Shown here: positions 18,381 through 27,756 of the stretch, piece after piece | Layout of the letters: every line of letters begins with the position of its first letter | Position numbering within the stretch: position 1 is the stretch's first letter | Source: Acanthopleuribacter pedis | GTDB lineage: Bacteria > Acidobacteriota > Holophagae > Acanthopleuribacterales > Acanthopleuribacteraceae | Reading direction: 5' to 3' | Assembly (NCBI RefSeq): GCF_017377855.1 | Contig: NZ_JAFREP010000003.1 | Location: 310,001-374,000 of the forward strand | DNA: 64,000 bases | Notes under the pieces: model-generated | What the model was told of the DNA's origin: nothing | Database searches by the model: none | The model's input: the letters and a program-made list of their open reading frames with translations, nothing else | Position numbers and translations under genes: made by a program

Positions 18381-18824
18381 ATGTCAAAAGAAACCGTAAA
18401 CCGTTGGTTGGTCGATTTGCACGACGGCCTTGCTTTAGATGAACGAGGCCGCTGCTTCTTCAGCTATGGGAGCGATGACACACTCAAACTGAATGTGCCC
18501 TCGGACGGCGTTTCCTTTTTCCTGTCCAGTGTTTTGGTCAAAGGCCCGCTGGATCAGCCTGTGCAACATCAAGCGTTGCGCTTGAATCTCTTTCAAGAAA
18601 AAACCCGCGGCGGTGCTCTGGCCGTCGACGATAAAACCGGCGACTTGGTGCTTTGTTTCCGGCAACGCATTGCTGAGTGTGATTTCGTGCTCTTCCGCAA
18701 CATCATCGCCAACTTCGCGGAAACGGTAACCGCCGTTCGACGTGAATTAATGGAAAAAGCCGTTCGCGCTGAACGGAAAAACGGAGCCGAGCGCGGTTTG
18801 CCGCGTCACGGCGTGTTTTGTTAA
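18381..18824 (+). CDS. CesT-family type III secretion chaperone
   Basis: Small acidic protein (147 aa) with the alpha/beta layout of CesT/Tir-type class I chaperones. It has an N-terminal helix (VNRWLVDLHDGLALDERG), then strands. The family hallmark follows: LRLNLFQEKTRGGALAVDD, then strand GDLVLCFRQ and a long C-terminal helix ending in ETVTAVRREL. Such proteins dimerise in the cytoplasm and bind the N-terminal part of secreted effectors. The start is chosen at 18381 because GAGGGA lies 6 nt upstream; the longer frame back to 18180 has no such signal. Only 10 nt separate its stop from the next gene, which has its own AGGAG, so the two are almost certainly co-transcribed. This makes the following protein its likely client. 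Confidence 0.8.
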   Translation: MSKETVNRWLVDLHDGLALDERGRCFFSYGSDDTLKLNVPSDGVSFFLSSVLVKGPLDQPVQHQALRLNLFQEKTRGGALAVDDKTGDLVLCFRQRIAECDFVLFRNIIANFAETVTAVRRELMEKAVRAERKNGAERGLPRHGVFC

Positions 18825-18834
18825 AGGAGCAATA

Positions 18835-19659
18835 ATGTCTGGTTTAGAAGGTGGCGGTCTACAGCGGGTAGGCAGCAGAGAATCGGTTCATTCGACCGGT
18901 TCGAACGGTGATAAAAAGGCCGGAAAGAAACCTGGCGACGGCAAAAGTGCCGATCCCAAGGGTGGCGAGGACGATATGAAGGCGGCCACCACCGCGGTTG
19001 CCAAAAAAGCCGTCGTCAAGAAAGAAGGTTTCGATTTGGCACCGCTTCGGGCCTTGGCCAAGCAAGGGGTTCCGAAAGGCACCGTGACGAAGGCCGGGGT
19101 TACCAATGCGAATACGAGGGGGACCCTGATTCGGTTTGCGCCGGTTGAGGCCAAGTCCACCATGGGTGACGGCTATTTCGCCGGGGGTGCCAAACTGGAT
19201 TCCGACAAGGTTGCGGTAGCCACCGCGCGCAAAATGGCGGAATACGATATGGATCCCGGATTCCAATTGGTGAATCATGAGGAATGGAACAGTCAACTGG
19301 GGGCCTCAATCGCCGCCGGGGTGAGCATGACGGTAAGCAGCGCGGGTTCTGACGGAACCATGGGTGGGGTTCTGAAGTCGCTGGACGGGACGCGCCTAAG
19401 GCTTCTGGATGCAGGGCAACGAAACAGCAGTGGCAAAGATTATGCCCAGTCGGGTAAGGCGACGTTTAACAAGTTGGGGCAGACTGATCTCTCGGAAATG
19501 GATGTGCGTCATGAAACGCCCACGCTGGGTCAGTTGGGCCGGGATTTACTGGGCTCGGAATTTGCCGCGTTACCGGATACCAAGGAAAACCGCGCATTGT
19601 TGACCGCTGTATTGGCTGATCATTTAACCCGCGAGGTTTCCCATCAAATCAATTCTTAA
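18835..19659 (+). CDS. Putative type III secreted effector, paralog 1
   Basis: 274 aa; no catalytic family recognised. The first 60 residues are low-complexity and rich in Ser, Gly, Lys and Asp, as expected for a disordered secretion and chaperone-binding segment, and begin MSGLEGGGLQRVGSRESVHS. A folded region follows, with GTLIRFAPVEAK, GDGYFAGGAKLDSD, TFNKLGQTDLSEMDV and SEFAALPDTKENRALL. No cysteines, membrane segments or signal peptide are visible. The neighbouring downstream gene is a clear paralog across the whole length. Position directly after a CesT chaperone gene, and the N-terminus shared with the protein at 43248-44171, support secretion by a type III system. Effector status is inferred; biochemical activity is unknown. 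Confidence 0.65.
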   Translation: MSGLEGGGLQRVGSRESVHSTGSNGDKKAGKKPGDGKSADPKGGEDDMKAATTAVAKKAVVKKEGFDLAPLRALAKQGVPKGTVTKAGVTNANTRGTLIRFAPVEAKSTMGDGYFAGGAKLDSDKVAVATARKMAEYDMDPGFQLVNHEEWNSQLGASIAAGVSMTVSSAGSDGTMGGVLKSLDGTRLRLLDAGQRNSSGKDYAQSGKATFNKLGQTDLSEMDVRHETPTLGQLGRDLLGSEFAALPDTKENRALLTAVLADHLTREVSHQINS

Positions 19660-19845
19660 TCCTCGGTACGGCCGCGGCGGGATTCGCCTCGTCCGTTTCG
19701 GCTGCAGGCCCAACGCAAGCGATGCGGTTCGTTCTTTTCTCGCGGAAACCGCGAGGCTTGTGCTGAAGGGCGTGGGCGCCGACGATCACACGTCTTGGAT
19801 TCGCCCTTCTCGGGAATCGTTTTATGGATATTAAAAGGAGAATTT

Positions 19846-20679
19846 ATGTCTGGTATTGACGGTAGCGGTGGCGGTATACAGCGATCCGTTAGTAAGGATT
19901 CCGTCCATTCGGCCGGTTCGGGTAAGGATCAAGGCAAAATTTCGCCGAAGCCCGGGGATCGCAAGGCCTCCGACCCCGAGCGGGGTGGTGGCGATATGAA
20001 GGAGGCCGCCGCGGCCACTTCTGGAAAACGCGTATCGGTGAAAACAGATGGGCTTGATCTAGAATCCCTTCGAGAACTGGCAGGGAAGGGGGTTCCCAGG
20101 GGTTCTGTAAGCGAGTCCGGCTTTACTCGAGCGAACGAAGGTGGGACCTTGGTTCGCTTTGCGCCCGCCGGGGTGGCGTCCACCCAGGGAGACGGCTACT
20201 TTACCGGCGGGTATAAACTGGATACCGATGCGGCCGCTGTGAAGATGACCAAGATGGCCGCCAAAATGAAAATGGCCCCGGATTTCGAACTCACCAGCCT
20301 TGATCAGTGGAATGACCGGTTGGGCACCTCGATTGGGCTCGGGGTGAGTTCGAGTGTGAATGCACCGGGTCAACAAAGCACCATGGGCGAAGTGATTGAA
20401 GCCATGCCGGAGGTATCCGTTCGCTTAATTGATTCGGGTGCCAAGCATGGTCGCCAAGAAGACTATGGCTACGCCGGAAAACGGACCTTCAACAAATTGG
20501 GGCGAAGGGATCTCAAGGAGATGCCGGTAACCCACGAAAGTCGAAGCCTGCCACAGATGGCGCGAGATTTGGGGCCCGAATTCGCCGCCCTACCTGATAC
20601 ACCTGAAAATCGCGGGTTGTTGATCGCGGCTTTAACCAATGCGTTGACCGAGGAAGTGTCGGCACGGATGAATGGCTGA
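19846..20679 (+). CDS. Putative type III secreted effector, paralog 2
   Basis: 277 aa from the ATG at 19846, chosen because AAGGAG stands 5 nt upstream; a longer frame from 19795 lacks this. It is homologous to the preceding gene throughout. Shared blocks include MSGxxGxGG..QR..S.xSVHS at the N-terminus, GTLVRFAP, GDGYFTGGYKLDTD, TFNKLGRRDLKEMPVTHES and EFAALPDTPENRGLL. The two genes look like a tandem duplication that has since diverged. The intergenic gap of about 186 nt has no gene and may carry a second promoter. A strong hairpin at 20701-20745 closes the unit. Function is unknown; it may use the same CesT chaperone. Confidence 0.65.
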   Translation: MSGIDGSGGGIQRSVSKDSVHSAGSGKDQGKISPKPGDRKASDPERGGGDMKEAAAATSGKRVSVKTDGLDLESLRELAGKGVPRGSVSESGFTRANEGGTLVRFAPAGVASTQGDGYFTGGYKLDTDAAAVKMTKMAAKMKMAPDFELTSLDQWNDRLGTSIGLGVSSSVNAPGQQSTMGEVIEAMPEVSVRLIDSGAKHGRQEDYGYAGKRTFNKLGRRDLKEMPVTHESRSLPQMARDLGPEFAALPDTPENRGLLIAALTNALTEEVSARMNG

Positions 20680-20700
20680 CGTTGTTTGTCCTGAATTGAG

Positions 20701-20745
20701 AAGGTCGGGCCCCACCGCGATACGGTGGCGGTTGGGCCCGACCTT
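20701..20745. terminator. Bidirectional hairpin terminator
   Basis: A long GC-rich inverted repeat begins AAGGTCGGGCCC and ends GGGCCCGACCTT. It lies between the plus-strand effector gene and the convergent minus-strand TonB receptor gene. T-runs are weak, so it may act as a bidirectional barrier. Confidence 0.7.
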
Positions 20746-20795
20746 CATCATAAGGGGTGTTGTTTTACCGCCGAACCCTCTGTGAACGCTTGTAC

Positions 20796-22859
20796 TTAGA
20801 AGCGGTAACCGGCCTTCAGTTGGTAACTCACGCCGCGGTTGAGCACGTTTTGTGGGGCCAGGATTGCGGAGAGGCCCGGGCTGTACCATTCCTCGTCGGT
20901 GAGGTTGTACACGCTGAGTTCCACGTCCACGTTTTCGATCAGGTGGCGTTGCCGGTAGCGCGCGTGAAACACCGTCGCGTTGTCCATTTTCTCGACCGAT
21001 TCCGGTGCCTGCACCAGACGGGTGCCGTGGTGGAAGCCGGTGAGACTAAACAAACCGCCGCGGCCGATCCGTTGGTAGAAACTCAGGGTGCCCTTGTGTT
21101 CCGGGGTGAACAGCCGGCGGCTGCCGTCGGCGTTTTCAGAGGAAACGTAGGTGTAGCCGAGGCGCAGGTCGCTGCCGCGGACCAGGCGCCACTTGAGGTC
21201 GAGTTCCAAACCTTGATCGCGGTCGCCGTCTTCCCCGTTGAAGTAGGGCTCATCCGTGTACAGGGCGAATTCCTGTTGAATGGTGCCTTCGTAGGTGCTG
21301 TAGAACAAGGAGAGGGTGGTGGCCAAGACGGGGCCCGGTGAGAAATGGGCGCTGGTCTCGTAGGTTTCGATGGTTTGCGCGTCCAGGTCGGGTGTGCCGC
21401 GCATGATGGGTAGGTTGCGGGTGTAGAGTTCGTTGTAGGTTGGGGCGCGGAAGGCTTTGCCGTAGAGCAGTTTGAAAACCCAGGTATCACCGACGTTGTA
21501 GACGCCGGCGAGGCGGGGGTTGATCGCATCGCCGAAATCGGCGAATTTGTCGTAGCGAATGCCGGCGGTGATGCCCCAGTGCTCGCTGGGGTAATAGGTG
21601 TCCTGCAAATACACCCCGGAGATGTTGCGGCTACGCGGTGAAACGAAGGAACCCTCACCTTCAACCACGGTCCAGTCGGTGGGGTTAATCGGCTCTGGTG
21701 AGAAGACTTGGGCCAAGGTGTAGTTGTACATGAGGTTGGCTTCCTCGATACCCTCGCGCGCCCACATGGCGCCGCCGATCACCTCGTGTTTGCCGCGCAC
21801 GTAGTTGACGCGCATCTCAAATTCGAGGTTGTCGCTCGAATAATTCGAGCCACCCAGCCAGGGGATGTCTTGGGCCACCGTCCCGATAAACAGGTTTTCC
21901 GGTGCGATCACATAGGCCATATTGGCCTCGGCTTCGCTATAGCGTGCATTGCCCGTGATCGTCAGGTAGCGGTTGACCTCCCAATCATAGCCGGCCTGTA
22001 ACCGGAACATTTCGCTGTCGTCGCGGTTGGTGTCGAAGGGTTCCCAATCGGTGGGGTTCTCAAAGAAGCCGAAGGGCATGTAATCGTCCATTTCCCGTTT
22101 GAACCAGTCCATGTGCAGGCTGAAATCCTCGTAACTCACCTTGAGGCCCAAGTCGATTTGTTCCTCGACCGGGTCGGTCACGCGGTGCTCGATGCCGGGT
22201 GTGCGCAAGTAACCCTCGGTGTAGGTGAATTCGTCGCCGTCGTCGCTGTAGGCGTTGGCGGTAAACAGGGTGTGGAGTTTGCCGCTGTTCCAGCGGTATT
22301 GGGTGCCGATGTCGACCGTGTCGAAACTGCCCGTGGCCAACGAGATCGATTGTTTGTCGGTGGTGCTGTAGGTGGACGAGATGATGTTGATCACGCCCAC
22401 GTAGGCGTTGGATCCAAACAGGGTGGAGCCCGGACCGCGGATGATTTCAATACGGTCCACGTGGCGCAGGCTCATGTCCTTGATGTAGCTGAGGCCGCCG
22501 CCCGAGTACACGTCGTTCAAGCGCTGACCGTCGAGGAGGATCAGAATATCTTCGCCGAAATGGGTGGTGCGGCCGCGCATGCCGATGGTGGTGTGGCGCC
22601 CGAACATAATGGCGCGATTGGCTTCGATGCCGATGGAGAGATTGAGGATTTCCGAGAGGGTGCGCATGCCGCTGCGCTCAATTTCTGATCGAGAAATGAT
22701 GCTGATGATGCCGGGTGCTTTGAGGGGTGTTGATTTGGACTTAAACAGCATGGTGACTTCGGTTTGGAGAATGTCCTCAATCGTCATCTTGTCGTAGTTC
22801 TGAGCGAAAAGGGAACAGGTTAGGGCGAACCCTAAAGCAAACAGCCGGGGGCGAAACAT
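20796..22859 (-). CDS. TonB-dependent outer membrane receptor
   Basis: 687 aa from the ATG at 22859, which follows AGGAGAAACCC; the open frame extends much further upstream without a signal. The signal peptide MFRPRLFALGFALTCSLFAQ is followed by MTIEDILQTEVTML, a region typical before the plug. The plug domain has LSEILNLSIGIEANR, GEDILILLDGQRLNDVYSG and RIEIIRGPGSTLFGSNAYVGVINII. A 22-strand barrel follows, with FRAPTYNELYTRNLP and the terminal aromatic residue (KAGYRF). The family imports siderophores, cobalamin or other ligands using TonB energy. The ligand cannot be deduced. It is tempting to connect it with the thiazoline NRPS, but the genes are not adjacent and no ExbB/TonB genes are here. 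Confidence 0.95.
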   Translation of the reverse strand: MFRPRLFALGFALTCSLFAQNYDKMTIEDILQTEVTMLFKSKSTPLKAPGIISIISRSEIERSGMRTLSEILNLSIGIEANRAIMFGRHTTIGMRGRTTHFGEDILILLDGQRLNDVYSGGGLSYIKDMSLRHVDRIEIIRGPGSTLFGSNAYVGVINIISSTYSTTDKQSISLATGSFDTVDIGTQYRWNSGKLHTLFTANAYSDDGDEFTYTEGYLRTPGIEHRVTDPVEEQIDLGLKVSYEDFSLHMDWFKREMDDYMPFGFFENPTDWEPFDTNRDDSEMFRLQAGYDWEVNRYLTITGNARYSEAEANMAYVIAPENLFIGTVAQDIPWLGGSNYSSDNLEFEMRVNYVRGKHEVIGGAMWAREGIEEANLMYNYTLAQVFSPEPINPTDWTVVEGEGSFVSPRSRNISGVYLQDTYYPSEHWGITAGIRYDKFADFGDAINPRLAGVYNVGDTWVFKLLYGKAFRAPTYNELYTRNLPIMRGTPDLDAQTIETYETSAHFSPGPVLATTLSLFYSTYEGTIQQEFALYTDEPYFNGEDGDRDQGLELDLKWRLVRGSDLRLGYTYVSSENADGSRRLFTPEHKGTLSFYQRIGRGGLFSLTGFHHGTRLVQAPESVEKMDNATVFHARYRQRHLIENVDVELSVYNLTDEEWYSPGLSAILAPQNVLNRGVSYQLKAGYRF

Positions 22860-23991
22860 GGGTTTCTCCTTAACGAGGCGGGTTGCGGCGAAGCAGTGCG
22901 CCGGCCACCCCGAAAAAACGTCGTGAATGGGTGGGTCGGTGGTTGCCGTCCATGGGGTTGTCCGCGCGGAATCCGCCGACTTTGGGCACGGCAAAGCCTG
23001 CCCCCTGTAGCGGGGAAACACCGTGGTGGCTCGTGGGCAACAAAGGCATCGGTTCGGGCGACGCGGGTTAGCAAGGACCGGTGAATGGTGCCGTAAGAGG
23101 GGAGCGGCGTGTTGGGGTGAAGATCGGGGAGATCGCCGTGAAGAACATGAATTGTTGGTATGGATAAAATAAATATGCGTCTGGTTTATATTTGTGTCAA
23201 GGAAAATGTAAAAAAGTAAGCTGTCTAGGGTAGTGTAGCGTTCGTTGAAAAAATGAAATGATTGAAAATTGTTAAAGGGAAAATCCGTTCTTTCAATACG
23301 GCGGGGCGGGGTTCTATCCGGCTCGTGTACGAGGGCCCATTGCCCGTTCAGAGATTGATCTGGGGCCACGCTTGTGGGCTGGGAACCGCCGCCGCCCATG
23401 CTCTCGCGGGTAATGGCTCCGGGGGTGGCTCATGCTTGGAACGAGCCGGGGTGCAAACATCGAACTGGGGGTTAAGCTGAATGATGTCTTGGTGCGTTTC
23501 GGTCGAAGGCGGTAGCGTTTTTACGGTTGGATAAGAAATTTTGTTGCCATAGAAGAAGAGAAAAGTTATCGGTGAATGTTGGATTATCTGGCGAAACTTT
23601 GCTTGTTGGCGAAGGTTGTCGTCTTTTTGTAACATGGGTCCGGTGCGAAAAGACCGTCTCTCGATGCTTTATGGTTTATACGGACATCTGCTTGGGTTTC
23701 AGGCATGCGCCCTGTTTCGGCTTCGCCTATCGAGGTCGCTTAACCTTCTTCCTTCACGGGTCCTGTACCTTTGGTCGGCCCGTGTTTCATTGTTCAACAT
23801 CCTTGCCGAGATCGGCTTGGCGTGATCGCGCACGCCTCGTGCCATTTTCTAACGCGAACCCGAGCCTATTTACTGTCTCGACCTATCCAGCCACAGAACA
23901 ACAACGCGCCGTGAACCCGCCACGGGTCAGGCTTTGCACCGCGTTCCCCGCGGTTCCCGTCGCACCACGTGTTGATTAGGAGTATTTCCTT
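22860..23991. other. Long divergent intergenic region
   Basis: About 1.1 kb between the divergent TonB receptor and Big-domain protein genes. Short open frames exist, including one of 150 codons at 23527-23979, but none has a convincing ribosome binding site, composition or family resemblance. An AT-rich segment around 23160-23280 may contain promoters. Nothing else was recognised. Confidence 0.4.
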
Positions 23992-25719
23992 ATGAAGAAG
24001 CCTCTTGCTTCTCTGGTTTTCGCCTTGTTCGCCTTTACGGCTGCCTGGGCGCAAACCGAAACCACCGCTTATGAAGACCGTTACACCACCACTTGGGATC
24101 AAACCCTGCATGTTGCCGCGCCCGGTTTGTTGCAAAACGACCATTCCGCCGCGGGCGGCTTGACCGCATTCCTCGCCGAGGCGCCCCAGGCCGGGACCCT
24201 CAGCCTCAATGTCGACGGTTCTTTTGATTTCTCCCCGACAGACGGTTTACAAGGCCCGGTGACCTTTGTCTACGGCGTTGAAGACCAACAAGGTTCCACC
24301 GGTTACGCCACCGTGACCATCCAAGTGAATCCGGGCAACAAAGCACCCTTGGCCGTCGCGGACTACTATTCTGTTGCCGCCGGGCAAACCTTAACCGTAC
24401 CCGCCGCCGGGGTTCTGGCCAACGACATCGACCTTGACGGCGACACCCTGACCGCATCCATTTTGACCGCGCCTCAATCCGGTGTGATCAGCTTGCAAGA
24501 AGACGGTGGTTTTTCCTATGAAGCCGCCGCCGACGCCTCCGGCGATCACCGCTTTACCTACCGTGTCAGCGACAGTGCCGGTGCCCAATCCGAGGGCGTG
24601 GCCTTCATCACCGTAACCAGCGCGAGCTTGCCCGAGGCCGTTGCCGACACCTTTTCGGTTACCGCCGGCGCCGGCGCCGACCTCGACGTACTCGCCAATG
24701 ACAGCGATCCCGACGGCAACAGCTTGACCGTGGTGGCCGCGACCCAACCGACCGAGGGTGATGTCAGCTTCGATGAAAGCGGCGTGCGCTACACCGCGCC
24801 CGCCGACTTTGAAGGCCGCACCCAGTTCTCCTATACCGTAAGCGACGGTGTGTTCCGCGCCACCGCGATGGTGACCGTGGATGTGACCGGCGGCAACCTG
24901 CCCCCCGTGGTGGTTGACGACCGTCACGACATTCCCCGTCACATGCCCTTGTTCTTCGATCCCCTGGGCAACGACTACGACCCCAACGGCGACGAACTCA
25001 CGATGACCTGGCTGTCCGAGGCGCAACACGGCGCTTTGAGCCAAACCCCGCACGAGTGGGTTTACCAGCCAGGCGACAGTCGTGAGAACGTGCAAGAAGT
25101 GCTTGATTATGAGGTGTTTGACGGCGTGAACCGGGTAGTGGGCCAGGTGGTCATCAACATCACCGGCAACCACGCGCCCGAGGCCAATGACGACAGCTAT
25201 ACCGTGTACGTCAACCCCCGTTTCCCCACCCGTTTGCCCTTGACGGCCAACGACCGCGACATCGACGGCGACCGCCTGACCATTTCGCGGTTTACCTCCG
25301 TGGGCAGCAGCAACCTGTACGTGATTCCCTACGGCGACGACCAAACCTTGATGGCAACCGCGATCCGCGGCGGCACCTTCACCTTCACGTACTGGGTGAC
25401 CGACGGCATCCTTGAGGATTCCGCCACCGTCACCATCACCGTACCCGGTCCCGGGGCCAGTGTCGCCAACGACGACGCCTACACCTTGCGCGTGGGCGAG
25501 TCCTTGCGCCTGAACACCTTCGCCAACGACGTGTACTACGGGCACAACCCCTACCGCGCGCCCGAGCACACCAATCCCGGCCACGGTGCCTTGATTTGGG
25601 CCAACGGCGATTGGACCTACATGCACATGTCCGGTCAGGCGGCGGAAACTTCGTTCACCTACACCTTGCCCGGCGGCTCCACCGCAACGGTAAACCTCAC
25701 CATTTTGCCGAACGAATAA
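23992..25719 (+). CDS. Secreted protein with six bacterial Ig/cadherin-like (Big_9-type) repeats
   Basis: 575 aa. The signal peptide MKKPLASLVFALFAFTAAWA is followed by about six repeats of roughly 90 residues. Each has a core such as VLANDIDLDGDTLT (second), VLANDSDPDGNSLT (third), LGNDYDPNGDELT (fourth) or LTANDRDIDGDRLT (fifth), and a later strand such as FTYRVSDSAG or FSYTVSDG. The first and last units are degenerate. These Ca-binding Ig-like folds are used in adhesins and surface proteins as stalks or binding modules. No catalytic domain, sortase motif or type IX/PEP-CTERM tail is seen, so it may be a free or loosely attached exoprotein. AGGAG is 9 nt upstream of the ATG. It stands alone as a transcription unit. 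Confidence 0.85.
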   Translation: MKKPLASLVFALFAFTAAWAQTETTAYEDRYTTTWDQTLHVAAPGLLQNDHSAAGGLTAFLAEAPQAGTLSLNVDGSFDFSPTDGLQGPVTFVYGVEDQQGSTGYATVTIQVNPGNKAPLAVADYYSVAAGQTLTVPAAGVLANDIDLDGDTLTASILTAPQSGVISLQEDGGFSYEAAADASGDHRFTYRVSDSAGAQSEGVAFITVTSASLPEAVADTFSVTAGAGADLDVLANDSDPDGNSLTVVAATQPTEGDVSFDESGVRYTAPADFEGRTQFSYTVSDGVFRATAMVTVDVTGGNLPPVVVDDRHDIPRHMPLFFDPLGNDYDPNGDELTMTWLSEAQHGALSQTPHEWVYQPGDSRENVQEVLDYEVFDGVNRVVGQVVINITGNHAPEANDDSYTVYVNPRFPTRLPLTANDRDIDGDRLTISRFTSVGSSNLYVIPYGDDQTLMATAIRGGTFTFTYWVTDGILEDSATVTITVPGPGASVANDDAYTLRVGESLRLNTFANDVYYGHNPYRAPEHTNPGHGALIWANGDWTYMHMSGQAAETSFTYTLPGGSTATVNLTILPNE

Positions 25720-25854
25720 GCCTTCGCTTGTGAGCAAAACGAAGCCGGCGGGGTGAAAGTCCCGCCTGTTCCGTGGTGTCGGAGGATATTAATCAAACGT
25801 TAGGGTTTCGTGTATGTAACAAATGGTGCTCTTTTGAGTGGGCATGCAAAAAAA

Positions 25855-27057
25855 TTACAGGTTTCTCTTGGGATCGCCTGAGTATTCGGGTTTAAGTCTT
25901 GCTAAAAGGCCAAAAGGGTGGTCATCATCAAGTGAGGCGTGTGATGGATCCTTTATTAAAACTATCGAATGTTTATTTTCCAGGAACCGGAGATTTCTCT
26001 TTGAAGTGATAAAGAGTATGGTGCCATTGTGAACATCTTTGAAGCCAGACAAGCCACTTATCAAACGCCTTTCAAGGAGTTGTTCGCCATCATTAGAGAA
26101 TGGAACATAACCGCGCATACCAACTTTGACCAACTGTAACTCTGGTAAGCTGATTATCTCTTGGACATAGCCGTGATAGTTAATTAACCACCTGCGAGCT
26201 TTCTTGTCAGAAAGATCTAGGTTGTCATAATGCTCCTGGGTTAACGGGTCGGGGACACGGATAGGGATAATGTTCTCGGTGAGTGTCACGAAGTCATAAA
26301 TTTGAAGGGATGAGAATTCAGGACTTCCTACCCAATACTTGGTGCCGATCTTGTGAAGGTCATAGATAGAGCTAGGCGCGTATTTATTCTCGTGTTCTAG
26401 GTTTCTGCTTCCAATGGGTTCTTTTAAATCAAGTCGTGTTATTTTTCCTTCTTCATTCCAAACAACATGAGCTTTTCCACTTCTGATGTTCGGACGATCA
26501 CGAATCTGAAGATTGCTAAAAACAATTTCTTCGGCCGTCTCCCAATGAAAGGCAGCCGGTCTTGGCAGCCAGGCTCCGTCTGTTAATGAAGGATTATCGA
26601 CGTTCAGAGAAAATTGATGGTTACCTTTGTCATTGAAGACGATGATTTGCCCTCTAAACAAGTCCCAAAATGCAACTTGGTTGCCGAAGATTTTGGTAGC
26701 ATACTCCAGTCGGTTGATCTCTCCGGGGCCTTCACCTTTAATAGCAATGACTCGGTCGAATGTCCCATCCAGGTGATATCTGTAAAGCTCATCGCCTGAA
26801 TCGTTGGTGAGAAAAATACTGGATGAGTTTAAGATAGCGCATTTTGCCCGTTCAAAAAGTATTTCCGGCCTTTGTTCAAGTGGGAATGTTGTATCGAAAT
26901 GGAAAAGCTGTGAGAAAAATTTTAATTCTTCTAGTTTTTGGGTTTGTTGATTCGGTGCGGGCGATGCAACTGGTTTCGTGCTTTGCCTTGCAAGCAGTTG
27001 AAAGCAAAGGTAGATCAGCCCGGTCAAAAATAGAAGAAGCGGTAGTTTTTTCATCAT
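25855..27057 (-). CDS. Six-bladed beta-propeller protein, membrane-anchored or exported
   Basis: 400 aa. The start at 27057 overlaps the TGA of the upstream Cys-rich gene (ATGA), which implies translational coupling. The hydrophobic N-terminus KKLPLLLFLTGLIYLCFQLL is a signal peptide or anchor. The body is rich in strands, with propeller blade motifs such as ELYRYHLDGTFDRVIAIKGEGPGEI; the GEGPGE turn is typical of BF3885-like 6-bladed propeller proteins. Others are IIVFNDKGNHQFSL and the terminal KHSIVLIKD. In Bacteroidota, such propellers are commonly encoded next to small NVEALA peptides, an arrangement similar to the one here. Composition is AT-rich compared with flanking genes, suggesting transfer. 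The function of the family is not established. Confidence 0.72.
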   Translation of the reverse strand: MMKKLPLLLFLTGLIYLCFQLLARQSTKPVASPAPNQQTQKLEELKFFSQLFHFDTTFPLEQRPEILFERAKCAILNSSSIFLTNDSGDELYRYHLDGTFDRVIAIKGEGPGEINRLEYATKIFGNQVAFWDLFRGQIIVFNDKGNHQFSLNVDNPSLTDGAWLPRPAAFHWETAEEIVFSNLQIRDRPNIRSGKAHVVWNEEGKITRLDLKEPIGSRNLEHENKYAPSSIYDLHKIGTKYWVGSPEFSSLQIYDFVTLTENIIPIRVPDPLTQEHYDNLDLSDKKARRWLINYHGYVQEIISLPELQLVKVGMRGYVPFSNDGEQLLERRLISGLSGFKDVHNGTILFITSKRNLRFLENKHSIVLIKDPSHASLDDDHPFGLLARLKPEYSGDPKRNL

Positions 27058-27359
27058 AATGGTTCGCAAAGGCTTTCACACCATAAAATGAAATCGCTAC
27101 ACTGTCCCCCAAAGCCACTGTCTGAGCAATCATCCCGGAACATTATTCTGCAGTTTGGGAGAATTCCAGGAGCGCAGAAATACACATCGCAGGTGACTGT
27201 AATAGTTCCATAACAATGGCAGTTACACGTGTAACTGTTTGTACCCTTATATTGTTGCATCGTAAAAACAGATGCCTTTGCTTCAGTTGGAGGAGAAATG
27301 AAGGTGCCAAGTACAAAGAACAACAAGCCAAAGCAGGAGAGAAAAGAGCTTCTGTACAT
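27054..27359 (-). CDS. Small secreted cysteine-rich protein
   Basis: 101 aa. The signal peptide MYRSSFLSCFGLLFFVLGTF is followed by a short spacer and a mature part of about 65 residues. That part holds ten cysteines in CNCHCYGTITVTCDVYFCAPG...NCR...DDCS...GGQCSDF...CESLCEPL. The start at 27359 is favoured because it begins the signal peptide and has GAGG about 8 nt upstream. The density and even number of cysteines suggest disulfide bonding or metal binding outside the cytoplasm. The gene is translationally coupled to the propeller gene by a 4-nt overlap, so the two products probably act together. It resembles the NVEALA peptide arrangement but lacks that motif. Precise function unknown. Confidence 0.65.
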   Translation of the reverse strand: MYRSSFLSCFGLLFFVLGTFISPPTEAKASVFTMQQYKGTNSYTCNCHCYGTITVTCDVYFCAPGILPNCRIMFRDDCSDSGFGGQCSDFILWCESLCEPL

Positions 27360-27756
27360 GTTGATAGCCTCGCGGTTATGAAAACCATCTGTAGAGGACA
27401 TTGATAATTTAGATCGCGAAGGAACGCGGCAAGGTTAAAGAAGTTGATACGAGGAAAACAATTTGTTTTCTTTTTATCATTATGGTTTAGATATTTCAAT
27501 AGAAAACGAGTGGTTTTTGCAAGTGAAATATCGCAAGATATTGAGGAGAAACAGCTTTGGAAAGGAGGAACCGAACTTGCCGGGTGCGGTCGTGCGTGAC
27601 CCCGGCTCGATCAAGTAACACGGAAGCCCCCCTCGCAATCGCATGGCTTTCCCCGTAGAAGATTTCCTTGCGTGAAATGCGGGCTAGAAATTTTGTTGGC
27701 TAGAAAATAAAAAAGGCGAGGACTAGCCCCGCCTTTTCTACCACGCTTGCTGCGAT
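27360..27756. other. Intergenic region
   Basis: No gene supported. It holds the promoter side of the Cys-rich/propeller pair and the terminator of the gene at 27757-30099. Confidence 0.4.
27711..27737 (-). terminator. Rho-independent terminator
   Basis: AAAAGGCGAGG-actag-CCCCGCCTTTT forms a hairpin. On the minus strand it is followed by a T-run (TTTTTTATT), directly after the stop of the gene at 27757-30099. Confidence 0.75.

Noticed and set aside
23527-23979. 150-codon frame between the TonB receptor and Big-domain genes
   Set aside because: No ribosome binding site, Cys/Arg-rich nonsense-like composition, and no similarity recognised.
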